Of a stretch of DNA of 64,000 bases, positions 20,419 to 30,035 are shown in pieces. Below the pieces are notes generated by a model that was not told where the DNA came from, ran no database searches, and saw only the letters and a list, made by a program, of their open reading frames with translations. Positions within the stretch are counted from its first letter, which is position 1. Every line of letters begins with the position of its first letter. A program made the translations under genes and the position numbers. The DNA comes from Vibrio penaeicida (lineage in GTDB: Bacteria > Pseudomonadota > Gammaproteobacteria > Enterobacterales > Vibrionaceae). Where the stretch lies: assembly GCF_019977755.1 (NCBI RefSeq), contig NZ_AP025144.1, positions 1,426,001 through 1,490,000 on the forward strand, in the 5' to 3' direction.

Positions 20419-21582
20419 ATGGCAGTCACTCGTTCCAATTCCAAAACATCCCATCACTCTTTTACCCCTCGCGCTCGTGACTTGGGTATACCATTAGAAG
20501 GTGAAACCGCCACTTTTAATGCCATCACGGATGTAAAAGGGGTGGAAGTTGGATACACCACCTTGATTGATCCGTTGAAAAAAATGTGTACAGGGGTGAC
20601 CGCTATTCTTCCTAGAGGGAAAAGAAAATCCCCAAGCCCTGTCTGGGCCGGGCAGTACGATCTGAATGGGAATGGAGAAATGACGGGTACCCACTGGATC
20701 AATGAAGCAGGGTATTTTCTCGGTCCTGTCTGTATTACGAATACGCACTCTGTCGGTATGGTGCACCATGGCGCGACCCGATGGATGATGGACACCTACG
20801 ACACGCACTTCAAAGATGGTCACGCTTGGGCAATGCCCGTTGTAGCAGAGACTTACGATGGTTTTATGAATGACATTACGGCTCAGTTTGTCACTGAATC
20901 GGATGTACTTGATGCAATCAACCGAGCACAGTCTGGTTCAATAGAAGAAGGCAATGTGGGTGGTGGAACGGGCATGCAAACATACGAATTTAAGGGTGGA
21001 TCGGGAACCTCATCTCGCTTGGTTAGCATCCCCGGACATGAATTTGTAGTAGGAGTTTTCGTTCAGTCCAATTTTGGGTTGAGGCACGAGTTTAACGTAG
21101 CTGGTGTACCTGTAGGTCAATACTTAAACGAAAATTGTCCAATCCTTCAAGCGATGGATAGCGATGCAAGAGACACAGGGTCCATTGTTGTAACCATAGC
21201 AACGGACGCCCCGTTACTGCCTTTGCAACTGCAAAGCTTGGCGAAGCGGGCAGCGATAGGGTTAGGCAGAACGGGTACATCTGGTGGTCACTATTCTGGT
21301 GATATCTTTCTCGCATTTTCGACAGCAAACGACAATGGCATGTCGTTCAGTTGTGGCACGGTTTTGGACGCAGTTCTGCCTTTAGAGCATGTGAATGAAC
21401 ATTACTTGGATGAGTTCTATATGGCGACGGTTCAAGCCGTGGAAGAAGCGATTTTGAATGCCATGGTGGCAGCAAAAACGACGTTAAGCGTGAAACCAAA
21501 AGGATTGGTATTTGATGAAATTGACCATCAAAAGTTGCGTTCGCTGTTAAAGAAGCACAACCGTTTAGTTGACGGGCACTAG
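20419..21582 (+). CDS. P1 family peptidase (DmpA/BapA-type aminopeptidase)
   Basis: A 387-residue Ntn-type peptidase. Family members cut themselves before a Ser that becomes the N-terminal nucleophile; here the site is in GGSGTSSRLVS. Other family landmarks are FNAITDVKGVEVGYTTLI, GVTAILPRG, NEAGYFLGPVCITNTHSVG, EGNVGGGTGM and GRTGTSGGHYSGD. DmpA releases D- and L-amino-terminal residues, and BapA enzymes release N-terminal beta-amino acids. I choose ATG 20419, 5 bp after GAGAAGG, over an upstream TTG-type start. Downstream genes could degrade beta-alanine, which makes a beta-aminopeptidase role attractive. No signal peptide is seen. Confidence 0.9.
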   Translation: MAVTRSNSKTSHHSFTPRARDLGIPLEGETATFNAITDVKGVEVGYTTLIDPLKKMCTGVTAILPRGKRKSPSPVWAGQYDLNGNGEMTGTHWINEAGYFLGPVCITNTHSVGMVHHGATRWMMDTYDTHFKDGHAWAMPVVAETYDGFMNDITAQFVTESDVLDAINRAQSGSIEEGNVGGGTGMQTYEFKGGSGTSSRLVSIPGHEFVVGVFVQSNFGLRHEFNVAGVPVGQYLNENCPILQAMDSDARDTGSIVVTIATDAPLLPLQLQSLAKRAAIGLGRTGTSGGHYSGDIFLAFSTANDNGMSFSCGTVLDAVLPLEHVNEHYLDEFYMATVQAVEEAILNAMVAAKTTLSVKPKGLVFDEIDHQKLRSLLKKHNRLVDGH

Positions 21583-21643
21583 GGTCTACAGACCCTAGAA
21601 CCAATACACATTTATCTGACAAAGGACTGAAGAGAGAAGTGCA

Positions 21644-22828
21644 ATGAATAATTCGATACAACATCCCAATTTACTGTCCATCATGATGCTTGCGTGTGCG
21701 GGAGTATTACCTGCTTTCGTGTTTCTCGTCGCCCCTGTCTTCGTCGGTGGGTTGGTTGAAACGGGAATGGCGGTTGATCAAGCTGGCTTCTTGCTGTCGG
21801 CAGAGCTAGGGGGCTTTGCTGTTGGTGGGCTAATAGCAACACTGTGTTTGAAAAATACCCAATGGACCCGAATCGTATTCGTAGCGTTGTGGATGATGAT
21901 TTCTGGGAATCTTGCCAGTGCCTATATTTCTGGCAGTCATGAAAGTAGTTATGAGGTGTTGATGTGGGTACGCGTGATGTGTGGATTAGGGAGCGGAAGT
22001 TTGGCTGCCATCATTAACATTGCGCTAAGCAAAACACAAAATAGCGATCGAGCGTTTGCTTATTTGTTGTTTGCTCAACTTTCTTTCAGTGCGCTAGGCA
22101 TATACTTATTCCCGAATGTCATTGCCTCTGTTGGCAGTGTTAATGTCATCTTTTATGTGCTCGCAGGATTGTGCGTATTGGTTTTTGCTGCAGCACCTAT
22201 ATGGACTCGAAAGCTGTCTATTTCGATCTCGCCCGTCACATCACCTTCTGATACGTCATCGACGCGCAGTATCGTCATTCTGCTTTCTGTGTGCACAATG
22301 TTCTTTTTCTACGCTGGCGAGAATGCGGTGTGGGCGTTTTTAGAGGTCATTGCCGAAGAAGGCGGAATTGCAAACAGCGATATTGGGGCATTGCTTGGGA
22401 CGATAGGCTTAGCAGGTCTTGCGGGCGCTGCGTGTGCGGTGGTTCAAGCTGAAAAACTAGGTCGATTATTTCCTATTTTGCTGACCATTGGTATTCAAGT
22501 TGTTGTTGTCATACTTTTACAAGGCAATTTGGAGACCATGCCGTTTTTGTATCTCGCTTCAATATTTAACTTTCTTTGGAATTACTGCGCGCCATATTTG
22601 TTTGCTGTCGTGGCAGATTCAGACTCATCAGGTCGAGCGGTGGCACTTAGCATCCCCGCATTAGGTGCGGGGTTAACAGCCGGCCCTTTAGTTGTGGGGG
22701 TACTGCTACCAAGCTTCGGTTTATCTATCGTCAATACTATAGCAATTGTCGCTCTTGTATTGAGCGCGATTGCGGTACTGCCATTGATACGTAATTCGGA
22801 AGCTTTTAAAGTAGAGACAGCGAGCTAA
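21644..22828 (+). CDS. MFS transporter
   Basis: A 394-residue integral membrane protein with about 12 hydrophobic segments, starting LLSIMMLACAGVLPAFVFLV. The spacing and the central hydrophilic loop near residues 185-205 (SISPVTSPSDTSSTR) fit the 6+6 major facilitator fold. The substrate cannot be read from sequence. It follows the P1 peptidase by 61 bp and probably shares its transcript, suggesting import of a peptide or amino acid, or export of an intermediate. A terminator follows. Confidence 0.85.
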   Translation: MNNSIQHPNLLSIMMLACAGVLPAFVFLVAPVFVGGLVETGMAVDQAGFLLSAELGGFAVGGLIATLCLKNTQWTRIVFVALWMMISGNLASAYISGSHESSYEVLMWVRVMCGLGSGSLAAIINIALSKTQNSDRAFAYLLFAQLSFSALGIYLFPNVIASVGSVNVIFYVLAGLCVLVFAAAPIWTRKLSISISPVTSPSDTSSTRSIVILLSVCTMFFFYAGENAVWAFLEVIAEEGGIANSDIGALLGTIGLAGLAGAACAVVQAEKLGRLFPILLTIGIQVVVVILLQGNLETMPFLYLASIFNFLWNYCAPYLFAVVADSDSSGRAVALSIPALGAGLTAGPLVVGVLLPSFGLSIVNTIAIVALVLSAIAVLPLIRNSEAFKVETAS

Positions 22829-22902
22829 GAGCTCCAAACATCATAGAGATAACCATTGCTTCAACTCAGATATTGAAAAATCTAGTGTAATGAAAAGTCT
22901 AG

Positions 22903-22943
22903 ACACCCTGACGTCCTATTCAAAAGACGTTAGGGTGTTTTTT
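22903..22943 (+). terminator. terminator after the MFS gene
   Basis: ACACCCTGACGTC and GACGTTAGGGTGT form a 13-bp stem with one mismatch, followed by a T-run. It separates the peptidase/MFS unit from the transaminase/dehydrogenase unit. Confidence 0.9.
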
Positions 22944-23067
22944 TATGGAATTAAGGAAATTAATTGCGCAAGTAAATGGTTAACTTAGCGTAACTAACTC
23001 TGTATTTAAGTTGCCTAAATTGAACATTACATTGGAGGAAGTGTGTAACCAATAAGGCGATCAGAAT

Positions 23068-24432
23068 ATGGAAGTTCAATCTTCTCAACACAGCTCCTTA
23101 ACCTCTAACAGCAGTTCGTTAACCAAGAAACAGTTGGATGCGCACTGGATGGCGTTTACAGGGAACCGAGATTTCAAACGTGCGCCCAGAATCATCCAGT
23201 CTGCAAACGGTCGATATTATACCGATGATAAAGGACGCGAGATCTTTGACGGTTTATCGGGATTGTGGACCTGCGGATTGGGGCATTGTCATCCGCGCAT
23301 AACAGAAGCGATATCTGAGCAAGCCGCCATGCTCGATTATTCCCCTGCTTTTCAATTTGGTCATTCAAAAGCCTTTGAGCTGGCAGAACGTATTGCCTCG
23401 CTGATGCCACAAGATTTAAACCGAGTTTTCTTTACAGGGTCTGGGTCAGAATCGGTTGATACTGCGCTGAAGATAGCGCGAGCGTATTGGAAGAAACGCG
23501 GTAAAGCCAGTAAGACAAAGTTGATTGGACGTGCCAAGGGTTACCACGGTGTGAATTATGGTGGAATCAGTGTTGGTGGTATTGGTGCGAACCGAAGCCT
23601 CTATGGTGAAGGGCTGGCGAGTGATCACCTTTCTCATACCTTGTTGGAGGAGAATCGCTTTTCCAAAGGGCTTCCAGCAACTGGGGCTGCATTGGCGAAT
23701 GAACTTGAAGAAAAAGTACTGTTGCATGGCGCAGATAATATAGCTGCTGTGATAGTAGAGCCCATTGCTGGGAGTGCTGGCGTGCTACCGCCCCCGAAAG
23801 GATATTTGTCCCGCTTAAGAGATTTATGCACCAAGCACGACATCTTACTGATTTTTGATGAGGTGATTACCGGCTTTGGGCGCATGGGAGCCAACAGCGC
23901 CGCGGAACTCTTCGGAGTCAAACCCGATTTAATGACGATCGCTAAGCAGCTCACTAATGGTGCTATTCCAATGGGAGCTGTGGTCGCATCGCAGTCTATA
24001 TACGACACATTTATGGAAACGGGTGGGTCGGAGTATTTGCTGGAATTACCTCATGGCTACACCTATTCAGCACACCCAATTGCGTGTGCCGCCGCTTTGG
24101 CAACATTAGACGTGATTGAACAAGAGGGTGTGATATCTCAAGTGCGTGATCTATCGCCACTCTTCGAGCAGAAAGTCCATAGCCTTCATCCTCATGACTC
24201 TGTACTCGATATTCGAAATTTTGGATTGGCAGCCGGCCTCACGTTCTTAGCCAAAGAAGGACAACCACTGCTACGACCATACCAGATAGCCATGTCCTGT
24301 TGGCAAAAGGGTTTTTACGTACGTTATGGCGGCGACACGATTCAGCTTGGTGTGCCATTTCAAACAACTGAAAAAGAACTCGACACATTAATTAATGCGT
24401 TGGGCGAAGCGATAGAAGAAACGAAGGATTAA
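23068..24432 (+). CDS. beta-alanine (omega-amino acid):pyruvate transaminase
   Basis: A 454-residue class III PLP aminotransferase. The N-terminal HWMAFTGNRDFKRAPR and DGLSGLWTCGLGHCHP stretches and YSPAFQFGHS match omega-amino acid:pyruvate aminotransferases of Pseudomonas. The PLP site shows IFDEVITGFGRMG and the Schiff-base Lys in IAKQLTNGAIPMGAV; the C-terminal FYVRYGGDTIQLG is also conserved. It would convert beta-alanine and pyruvate to malonate semialdehyde and alanine. The next gene starts 3 bp after the stop and encodes the expected next enzyme. The start is ATG 23068. Confidence 0.92.
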   Translation: MEVQSSQHSSLTSNSSSLTKKQLDAHWMAFTGNRDFKRAPRIIQSANGRYYTDDKGREIFDGLSGLWTCGLGHCHPRITEAISEQAAMLDYSPAFQFGHSKAFELAERIASLMPQDLNRVFFTGSGSESVDTALKIARAYWKKRGKASKTKLIGRAKGYHGVNYGGISVGGIGANRSLYGEGLASDHLSHTLLEENRFSKGLPATGAALANELEEKVLLHGADNIAAVIVEPIAGSAGVLPPPKGYLSRLRDLCTKHDILLIFDEVITGFGRMGANSAAELFGVKPDLMTIAKQLTNGAIPMGAVVASQSIYDTFMETGGSEYLLELPHGYTYSAHPIACAAALATLDVIEQEGVISQVRDLSPLFEQKVHSLHPHDSVLDIRNFGLAAGLTFLAKEGQPLLRPYQIAMSCWQKGFYVRYGGDTIQLGVPFQTTEKELDTLINALGEAIEETKD

Positions 24433-24435
24433 AAC

Positions 24436-25926
24436 ATGGAAACGATAGGGCATTGGATAAATGGAAGATATGTACAATCACAGGGGCGAGAGCAGGGGGT
24501 ATACAACCCTGCCCACGGAGAAATACGACGAAATGTGCAGTTGGCAGAACGAGGCACGGTCGAAGATGCGATTCTCGCGGCACAAGCGGCGTTCCAAAGC
24601 TGGCGAGACACCCCAGCAACCAAAAGAGCAAGAGTCATGTTCCGCTTTAAGCAGCTGGTGGAAGAAAATCTGGAGCGATTGGCTGTTCTAATTGGAGAGG
24701 AGCATGGTAAAACCGTCAGTGATGCGATGGGGGAACTTCAGCGTGGTCTGGAAAACATTGAATTTGCATGTGGCATTGCAGATGCATTGAAAGGCGAACA
24801 CAGTAAAAATGTAGGAACGGGCATCGATTCCTGGAGTGAATTTCAACCGTTGGGCGTGGTCGCCGGAATCACACCATTCAATTTCCCTGTTATGGTGCCA
24901 ATGTGGATGTTCCCTCTGGCGATTGCATGTGGCAATACCTTCGTTTTGAAGCCATCTGAACGTGTGCCGAGTTCCACTTTGTTGTTAGGTGAATTGCTGT
25001 CACAAGCAGGGTTACCAAATGGTGTGTTCAATATCGTCAATGGCGACAAAGAAGCCGTGGATGTACTGCTTTCAGATGAACGAATCAAAGCTGTCAGTTT
25101 CGTCGGTTCAACAGCCATCGCGGAGACGATTTATAAGAAAGCGTCCGAAAATGGCAAGCGTTGCCAAGCATTAGGTGGGGCGAAAAATCACGCCATTGTG
25201 ATGCCTGATGCCGATATTGATAGTACGGTAAATCAGCTACTCGGCGCAGCATTTGGATCATCAGGAGAACGATGCATGGCGCTGTCTGTAGTTGTTACGG
25301 TCGGTGATACGATTGCAGACCAATTGGTTGAAAAACTTCAGCAAGAAATGAGTAAGCTGCAAGTAGGAAGCTGCGAGCAAAGCGAAAGTGATTTTGGCCC
25401 CTTAATCACGTATCAGCACCAACAAAAAGTGTCGGGCTATATTGATAGTGCTCAAGAGCAAGGCGCAGATATAGTGGTAGATGGTCGAAATATTGAAGTG
25501 GCTGGGTATGAATCTGGTTACTTCATTGGCGGGACACTCATCGATAATGTCACAGCGGAAATGACCAGTTACCAAGAGGAAATTTTTGGACCAGTACTTC
25601 AAGTGATGCGTGTGGAATCGATGGAAGACGCAATGTCACTTATCAATGACCATGAGTATGGCAATGGCACCTGTATTTTCACGCGTGATGGCGAGGCCGC
25701 TCGGTATTTTTCCGATCGAATTGAAGTTGGAATGGTGGGAATTAATGTTCCCTTGCCAGTTCCCGTTTCCTACCACAGCTTTGGAGGATGGAAGCGCTCG
25801 CTATTTGGTGATTTGTCGGCGTATGGTCCTGATGGCATTCGTTTCTACACCAAGAGAAAAACCATCACTCAAAGATGGCTTTCGGCAGATTTACGCGAAA
25901 GTGCCCAGTTTGCTTTTCCAAGTTAA
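24436..25926 (+). CDS. mmsA: malonate/methylmalonate semialdehyde dehydrogenase (CoA-acylating)
   Basis: A 496-residue aldehyde dehydrogenase of the MmsA type. Family landmarks are GVVAGITPFNFPVMVPMWMF, the NAD-binding VSFVGSTAIAE, the glutamate-lacking segment LGGAKNHAIVMPDAD that marks MMSDH instead of the usual ELGG, and the nucleophile in SSGERCMALSV. It oxidises (methyl)malonate semialdehyde to acetyl- or propionyl-CoA with NAD and CoA. It lies 3 bp after the transaminase, so the pair would turn beta-alanine into acetyl-CoA. A terminator follows. Confidence 0.93.
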   Translation: METIGHWINGRYVQSQGREQGVYNPAHGEIRRNVQLAERGTVEDAILAAQAAFQSWRDTPATKRARVMFRFKQLVEENLERLAVLIGEEHGKTVSDAMGELQRGLENIEFACGIADALKGEHSKNVGTGIDSWSEFQPLGVVAGITPFNFPVMVPMWMFPLAIACGNTFVLKPSERVPSSTLLLGELLSQAGLPNGVFNIVNGDKEAVDVLLSDERIKAVSFVGSTAIAETIYKKASENGKRCQALGGAKNHAIVMPDADIDSTVNQLLGAAFGSSGERCMALSVVVTVGDTIADQLVEKLQQEMSKLQVGSCEQSESDFGPLITYQHQQKVSGYIDSAQEQGADIVVDGRNIEVAGYESGYFIGGTLIDNVTAEMTSYQEEIFGPVLQVMRVESMEDAMSLINDHEYGNGTCIFTRDGEAARYFSDRIEVGMVGINVPLPVPVSYHSFGGWKRSLFGDLSAYGPDGIRFYTKRKTITQRWLSADLRESAQFAFPS

Positions 25927-25948
25927 AAACCACTTTCATTATTTTGTT

Positions 25949-25971
25949 AAAAGCCCTTATTTGGGCTTTTT
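25949..25971 (+). terminator. terminator after mmsA
   Basis: AAGCCC and GGGCTT pair around TTATTT and are followed by a T-run. Confidence 0.75.
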
Positions 25972-26133
25972 GTAATTTATGTGGTTCATGTCATTAAATC
26001 GATATGCATTTAATTGTCTTGCTTGTGTAAAATCCTTGAATTATATGAAAAACCTGACGTTAGGTTAGAGATATAAGTGCCAGTCAACAGACTGAAAATA
26101 GCACTTGTCACTGTATGGCTAAGGATACAAAAA

Positions 26134-26682
26134 ATGAACTGCACAAGTTGTAATACAGGCGTTTTAGAGCCTCAATTTATTGATGGTATGTTTCCTGCTC
26201 ACATCTGCAATGAGTGTGAGGGAAATTGGATATTGGTTGAAGACTATGTTGCATGGAAAGAGGATAATCCAGCATACCCGATTTCAGATTCCGTAACATG
26301 CGAGATAAGTGATACCGAAACTGCGCTTCTATGCCCACAAACGGGTACTATCATGCGCAAGCTTCGCATCTCCAGCAATATCTCACATCGCTTAGATTAC
26401 AGCGTGGCTGTAGGCGGCATTTGGTTGGACAAAGGTGAATGGAGCATTATTCGTGAAGGCGGATTAGCGAACTCTTTGAATGCAGTCGTTACCACACAAT
26501 GGCAAAAAAATATCCGCACCAATAACTCTGCGGAAAATTTTGTCGCACTGTATAACGAAAAGTTTGGTGACGAGACTTACATCAAATTGAAAGAGATCCG
26601 TAAGTGGCTGGCGGAACAACCAAACAAGCATGAACTGCAGGCTTATCTGACGGCGGAGGATCCGTACTCCGCAGAACGTTAA
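26134..26682 (+). CDS. zinc-ribbon (TFIIB-type) protein of unknown function
   Basis: A 182-residue protein whose first 35 residues carry CTSC and CNEC pairs in a TFIIB-like zinc-finger pattern (MNCTSCNTGVLEP, HICNECEGNWI). A second region repeats the layout with weaker conservation: LLCPQTGTIMRK and then GGIWLDKGEW, the usual end of this domain. The rest is predicted helical. The start is ATG 26134, eight bases after AAGGA; a GTG at 26077 has no good ribosome site. Members of this family are uncharacterised. A terminator isolates it from the GTPase genes. Confidence 0.75.
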   Translation: MNCTSCNTGVLEPQFIDGMFPAHICNECEGNWILVEDYVAWKEDNPAYPISDSVTCEISDTETALLCPQTGTIMRKLRISSNISHRLDYSVAVGGIWLDKGEWSIIREGGLANSLNAVVTTQWQKNIRTNNSAENFVALYNEKFGDETYIKLKEIRKWLAEQPNKHELQAYLTAEDPYSAER

Positions 26683-26715
26683 GCTTCCATTCATCTCTAT
26701 TTCGCTACATTCTTA

Positions 26716-26760
26716 AAAGATAGAATAAACGGAATTGCATTCTGTTTATTCTATCTTTTT
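26716..26760. terminator. strong terminator, 15-bp perfect stem
   Basis: AAAGATAGAATAAAC and GTTTATTCTATCTTT are perfect 15-base complements around a 13-nt loop with T-rich ends. It lies between the zinc-ribbon gene and the GTPase pair. The stem is AT-rich. Confidence 0.75.
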
Positions 26761-26804
26761 ATGATATTCTCATTCCACTTCTTTATCTGTAACTCGGAAT
26801 AGCG

Positions 26805-27902
26805 ATGTTTGATGCCATTAAAGACTTTATCAACCCCGGGAAAAACCCCGATCTTTCTTCAGCGCATGAGTACCAAAATTCACATCTTCCTACTTTGTGG
26901 ATGCTTGGAAAAACGGGTGCCGGAAAATCCTCATTGATCCAAGCATTAACAGGGCTGACCTCTGTAGAAGTCGGTAATGGCTTCGCACCGTGCACCATGA
27001 CTTCTTCTTCCTATGACTTTTCGCAAGATAAACCCGTACTGCGATTTTTGGATACGCGCGGGCTTGGTGAGGCAGAATACGATCCGACAGACGATATCCG
27101 TGTATGTGCTGAGAAAGGTCATGCTTTGTTGGTTGTGGCGAAAGTTGATGAGCCTGAACAAAGTTCAGTATTGGAAGCACTAAAGCAAATCCGTAAACAG
27201 TCTGATATTAAGCATGTTCTCGTTATTCATTCTGCCGTAAATCAAGTTGAGAAAGAGGATAGGGCACGAATGATGTCTCATAATCAAGCTCAGTTTGAAA
27301 AAGCTTGGGGTAAAAAGCTGCCTTCAATTGATGTAGATTTTGAATGCGACTCTGAGAATTATTTCCACCTTGATGAAATGATAAATGCACTGACTGAAAT
27401 GTTGCCGATTGTTGGGTTAATGGTGAGAGATAAAGAGTTCTCTTCTTTCGAGGAAGAGAATTTTGATAAGTTAGAAAATGAAGTGCTTTGGTATTCTGGC
27501 AGTGCAAGCGCTTCAGATTTAGTTCCAGCCGTTGGGTTGGTATCTGTTCCTGCTATTCAAGCAAAGATGCTGCATAGTTTGGCAAATCAGTATGGCGTGG
27601 AATGGGACAAAAGAACGTTTAGTGAATTGGTTGGCACATTGGGCACCAGTTTTGGCGTTCAATATGGTGTGAAACTTGGCGCGAGGCAGTTGGTTAAGTT
27701 GATCCCTGGCTTTGGACAAACCGTGGGGGCTGTCGCCGCTGCAGCCATTAGCTTTGCAACTACTTATGGTCTTGGTCGAGCGGCATGCTATTACTTTTAT
27801 CACAAAAGCAAAGGTGAAACGGTCAGTAGCGAAACCATGCAACAATTGTACAAAGACGCATTCAAAAAAGGCAAAAAGGTCGCAAGTGATGACGAGAGTT
27901 AA
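26805..27902 (+). CDS. GTPase with C-terminal DUF697 domain
   Basis: A 365-residue Era/YeeP-like GTPase. G1 is GKTGAGKS at residues 35-42, G3 is DTRGLG from residue 83, and HSAVNQVEKEDR is in the G4 position, reading NQVE where NKxD is usual. From about residue 225 the protein is DUF697-like (hydrophobic SASDLVPAVGLVSVPAIQAK, then GARQLVKLIPGFGQTVGAVA with a glycine/alanine-rich hydrophobic run), which suggests membrane contact. The cellular role is unknown. The stop overlaps the second GTPase gene by 14 bp. Confidence 0.88.
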   Translation: MFDAIKDFINPGKNPDLSSAHEYQNSHLPTLWMLGKTGAGKSSLIQALTGLTSVEVGNGFAPCTMTSSSYDFSQDKPVLRFLDTRGLGEAEYDPTDDIRVCAEKGHALLVVAKVDEPEQSSVLEALKQIRKQSDIKHVLVIHSAVNQVEKEDRARMMSHNQAQFEKAWGKKLPSIDVDFECDSENYFHLDEMINALTEMLPIVGLMVRDKEFSSFEEENFDKLENEVLWYSGSASASDLVPAVGLVSVPAIQAKMLHSLANQYGVEWDKRTFSELVGTLGTSFGVQYGVKLGARQLVKLIPGFGQTVGAVAAAAISFATTYGLGRAACYYFYHKSKGETVSSETMQQLYKDAFKKGKKVASDDES

Positions 27903-29427
27903 GAAAGGGTTGAAGAGCTTAAATCGATATACTGGCGGGCTGATTGCGGTTTCTTTGATAGGCATCATTTTCCCTGCTCTCGTGTTAAGTGGGTTTGGTC
28001 TTTATGCCGTCATTGAGCATGGGTACGTTGTGCCATTTGCTATCGCTTTGTTGGTTTCGACATTGATGATTTTCATTCCTCGCCTTATTTGGAAAAAAGC
28101 CAAGGAAAACAAACCGCAAGAAGATAGAGAAGATTTTGTAGAACCGTCGAATGATTGGTCTGATTCTGAACAAGAAATATGGTCTAGCAGTAATCAGGCT
28201 ATCGAGAGATTACTTGATCAAAACGATGACTGGGGTGTGTTAAAAGCACACGGCTTTAATATCGCAGAACTGGTCGCTCAGTCGTTTGGAAAAAAAGAAC
28301 TGGACTTCACTGTACCCGAAGGGCTACAGCTAATGGAAGAAATTAGCAGGCGTTATCGTCAAGTACTCAATGACCATGTTCCTGCCGTCGATATGGTGAA
28401 AGTATCTCAGATCAAATGGCTTTACGAAACGGGTGATAAGTATGGTGAAACAGCCCTAAAAGTTGGTAAACGCGGAATGATCGCGTGGAGAATACTCCGA
28501 GCAGCCAACCCCGCTGCTGCGGTTGCCAATGAGGTGAGGAGCAAAATGCTGGGTTCGATTACAGACCAGATATCCGACAATCTTCAAAGAAATGCCAAAC
28601 GAGCGCTCCTTCAGGAAGTGGCGAAAGTGTGTATTGACCTATACAGCGGCCGCTACACGATAGAAGACGATCAAATATCGACAAGCAAAATCAATAAAGA
28701 AGATGAAAAACATAAAGCACCGCCGATCGAACCGGTTCGAATTACCTTGGTGGGGCAGCTCAGCGCAGGTAAATCTTCTTTAGTCAATGCGATAACAAAT
28801 GAAATGAATGCAGAAGTCGATATGCTTCCTGCGACAGACAATATTACGGTGTATCAGTGCAACATTGATGGTGATGAAACACTAAAACTAGTGGATATGC
28901 CAGGTTTGGATGGAGATAAGAAAAGCACTAAAAATATGTTGGAACAAATGACTCAGTCAGATCTTGTTCTTTGGGTACTAAAAGCGAATCAATCTTCTCG
29001 TCAATTAGATTTGGCGTTAGCAAAAGAGTTTGAAGCGTTCTATCAGCACCCCCAAAACATTTCTCTCAAAAGACCAAAATTAATTGGTGTCGTGAATCAG
29101 GTAGATAAGCTCAAGCCCACATCAGAATGGTATCCACCCTATGATCTCAACGACACTGATAATCCCAAATCAATGACCATTCAAGCGGCAATGGCATTTA
29201 ACCAAAATCTTCTGCCATTTGATCAAGTACTTCCTCTAGCTATCCCGGAAAACAAACTCATGTATGGATTATTAGAGTTAGAAGAAGAAATTCAGCATAA
29301 ATGCGATGAAGCCAAAAATGTCCAGCTCAACCGCCAAAGAAATGAGGCAAAAGGATCGGCAGGCATATTGAAACAGGGTAAGCGCTTGTTCAAAGCGAGC
29401 GGCAAGGTGGTCAAAAATATCTTCTAG
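27889..29427 (+). CDS. membrane-anchored GTPase, partner of the preceding GTPase
   Basis: A 512-residue protein with two N-terminal transmembrane helices at about residues 15-40 and 45-67 (LIAVSLIGIIFPALVLSGFG, PFAIALLVSTLMIFIPRLIW). A helical region follows, then a GTPase domain with G1 GQLSAGKSS, G3 DMPGLDG and G4 NQVDK. The start is taken at ATG 27889 inside the end of the preceding gene; the open frame upstream is only the shadow of that gene. The overlap and shared domain type suggest that the two GTPases act together at the inner membrane. No function has been assigned to this arrangement that I know of. Confidence 0.85.
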   Translation: MTRVKKGLKSLNRYTGGLIAVSLIGIIFPALVLSGFGLYAVIEHGYVVPFAIALLVSTLMIFIPRLIWKKAKENKPQEDREDFVEPSNDWSDSEQEIWSSSNQAIERLLDQNDDWGVLKAHGFNIAELVAQSFGKKELDFTVPEGLQLMEEISRRYRQVLNDHVPAVDMVKVSQIKWLYETGDKYGETALKVGKRGMIAWRILRAANPAAAVANEVRSKMLGSITDQISDNLQRNAKRALLQEVAKVCIDLYSGRYTIEDDQISTSKINKEDEKHKAPPIEPVRITLVGQLSAGKSSLVNAITNEMNAEVDMLPATDNITVYQCNIDGDETLKLVDMPGLDGDKKSTKNMLEQMTQSDLVLWVLKANQSSRQLDLALAKEFEAFYQHPQNISLKRPKLIGVVNQVDKLKPTSEWYPPYDLNDTDNPKSMTIQAAMAFNQNLLPFDQVLPLAIPENKLMYGLLELEEEIQHKCDEAKNVQLNRQRNEAKGSAGILKQGKRLFKASGKVVKNIF

Positions 29428-29600
29428 CCCTGTTGATGTTAAATGAATCTAGATGTGTGTGAGCGATATTCCGCTGAAAAGGTCGAAAAAATGCCCTCGA
29501 CCTATTTGAAATGCGCTGAATAGTTATCCATATTTGCTTGTTTTCTCAACAAAGCTGAGCAATAGTAGCCGTTTTGTTTTTCTTTGATTTAGGTAAGTAA

Positions 29601-29969
29601 ATGATAATTAACCATGTTTCAGTGGGGGCGAGCAACGTAGAAAAGTCGGCTGCTTTTTACGACAAAGTGCTGGCAACGCTAGGGATATCCCGCTCTCATA
29701 CTATTGAAGGCGAAGCGATAAGCTACGGTACCAACTTTGAATTTTGGGTTGGTTGTATTTGCGGAAAACATTCTATTTCGGGCACGGGGACACACATTGC
29801 ATTTAATGCCCCTACCGAAGAATCAGTAAAGGCATTTCATGCGGTTGCGATAGAAAATGGCGGACTGTGTGCAGGAGAGCCAGGTCCAAGGCCCGAGTAC
29901 GGTGATGCCTACTATGCTGCATATGTTCATGATTTGGATGGCAACAAGATTGAAGCAGTTTGTACTTAA
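29601..29969 (+). CDS. VOC family (glyoxalase-like) protein
   Basis: A 122-residue single-domain vicinal-oxygen-chelate protein. It begins INHVSVGASNVEKSAAFYDK, with a candidate metal His at residue 4, continues GTHIAFNAPT and ends HDLDGNKIEAVC, with a candidate metal Glu near the C-terminus. Two such domains normally make an active site, so it should be a homodimer. The substrate cannot be assigned. It has its own promoter region of about 170 bp and no clear functional neighbour. Confidence 0.85.
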   Translation: MIINHVSVGASNVEKSAAFYDKVLATLGISRSHTIEGEAISYGTNFEFWVGCICGKHSISGTGTHIAFNAPTEESVKAFHAVAIENGGLCAGEPGPRPEYGDAYYAAYVHDLDGNKIEAVCT

Positions 29970-30035
29970 AGTTAACGGTAAATTAAAGTAACGGCTGAAC
30001 TCGAAAGCAAACCGCTTGCAAGCCAATAACGTTTC

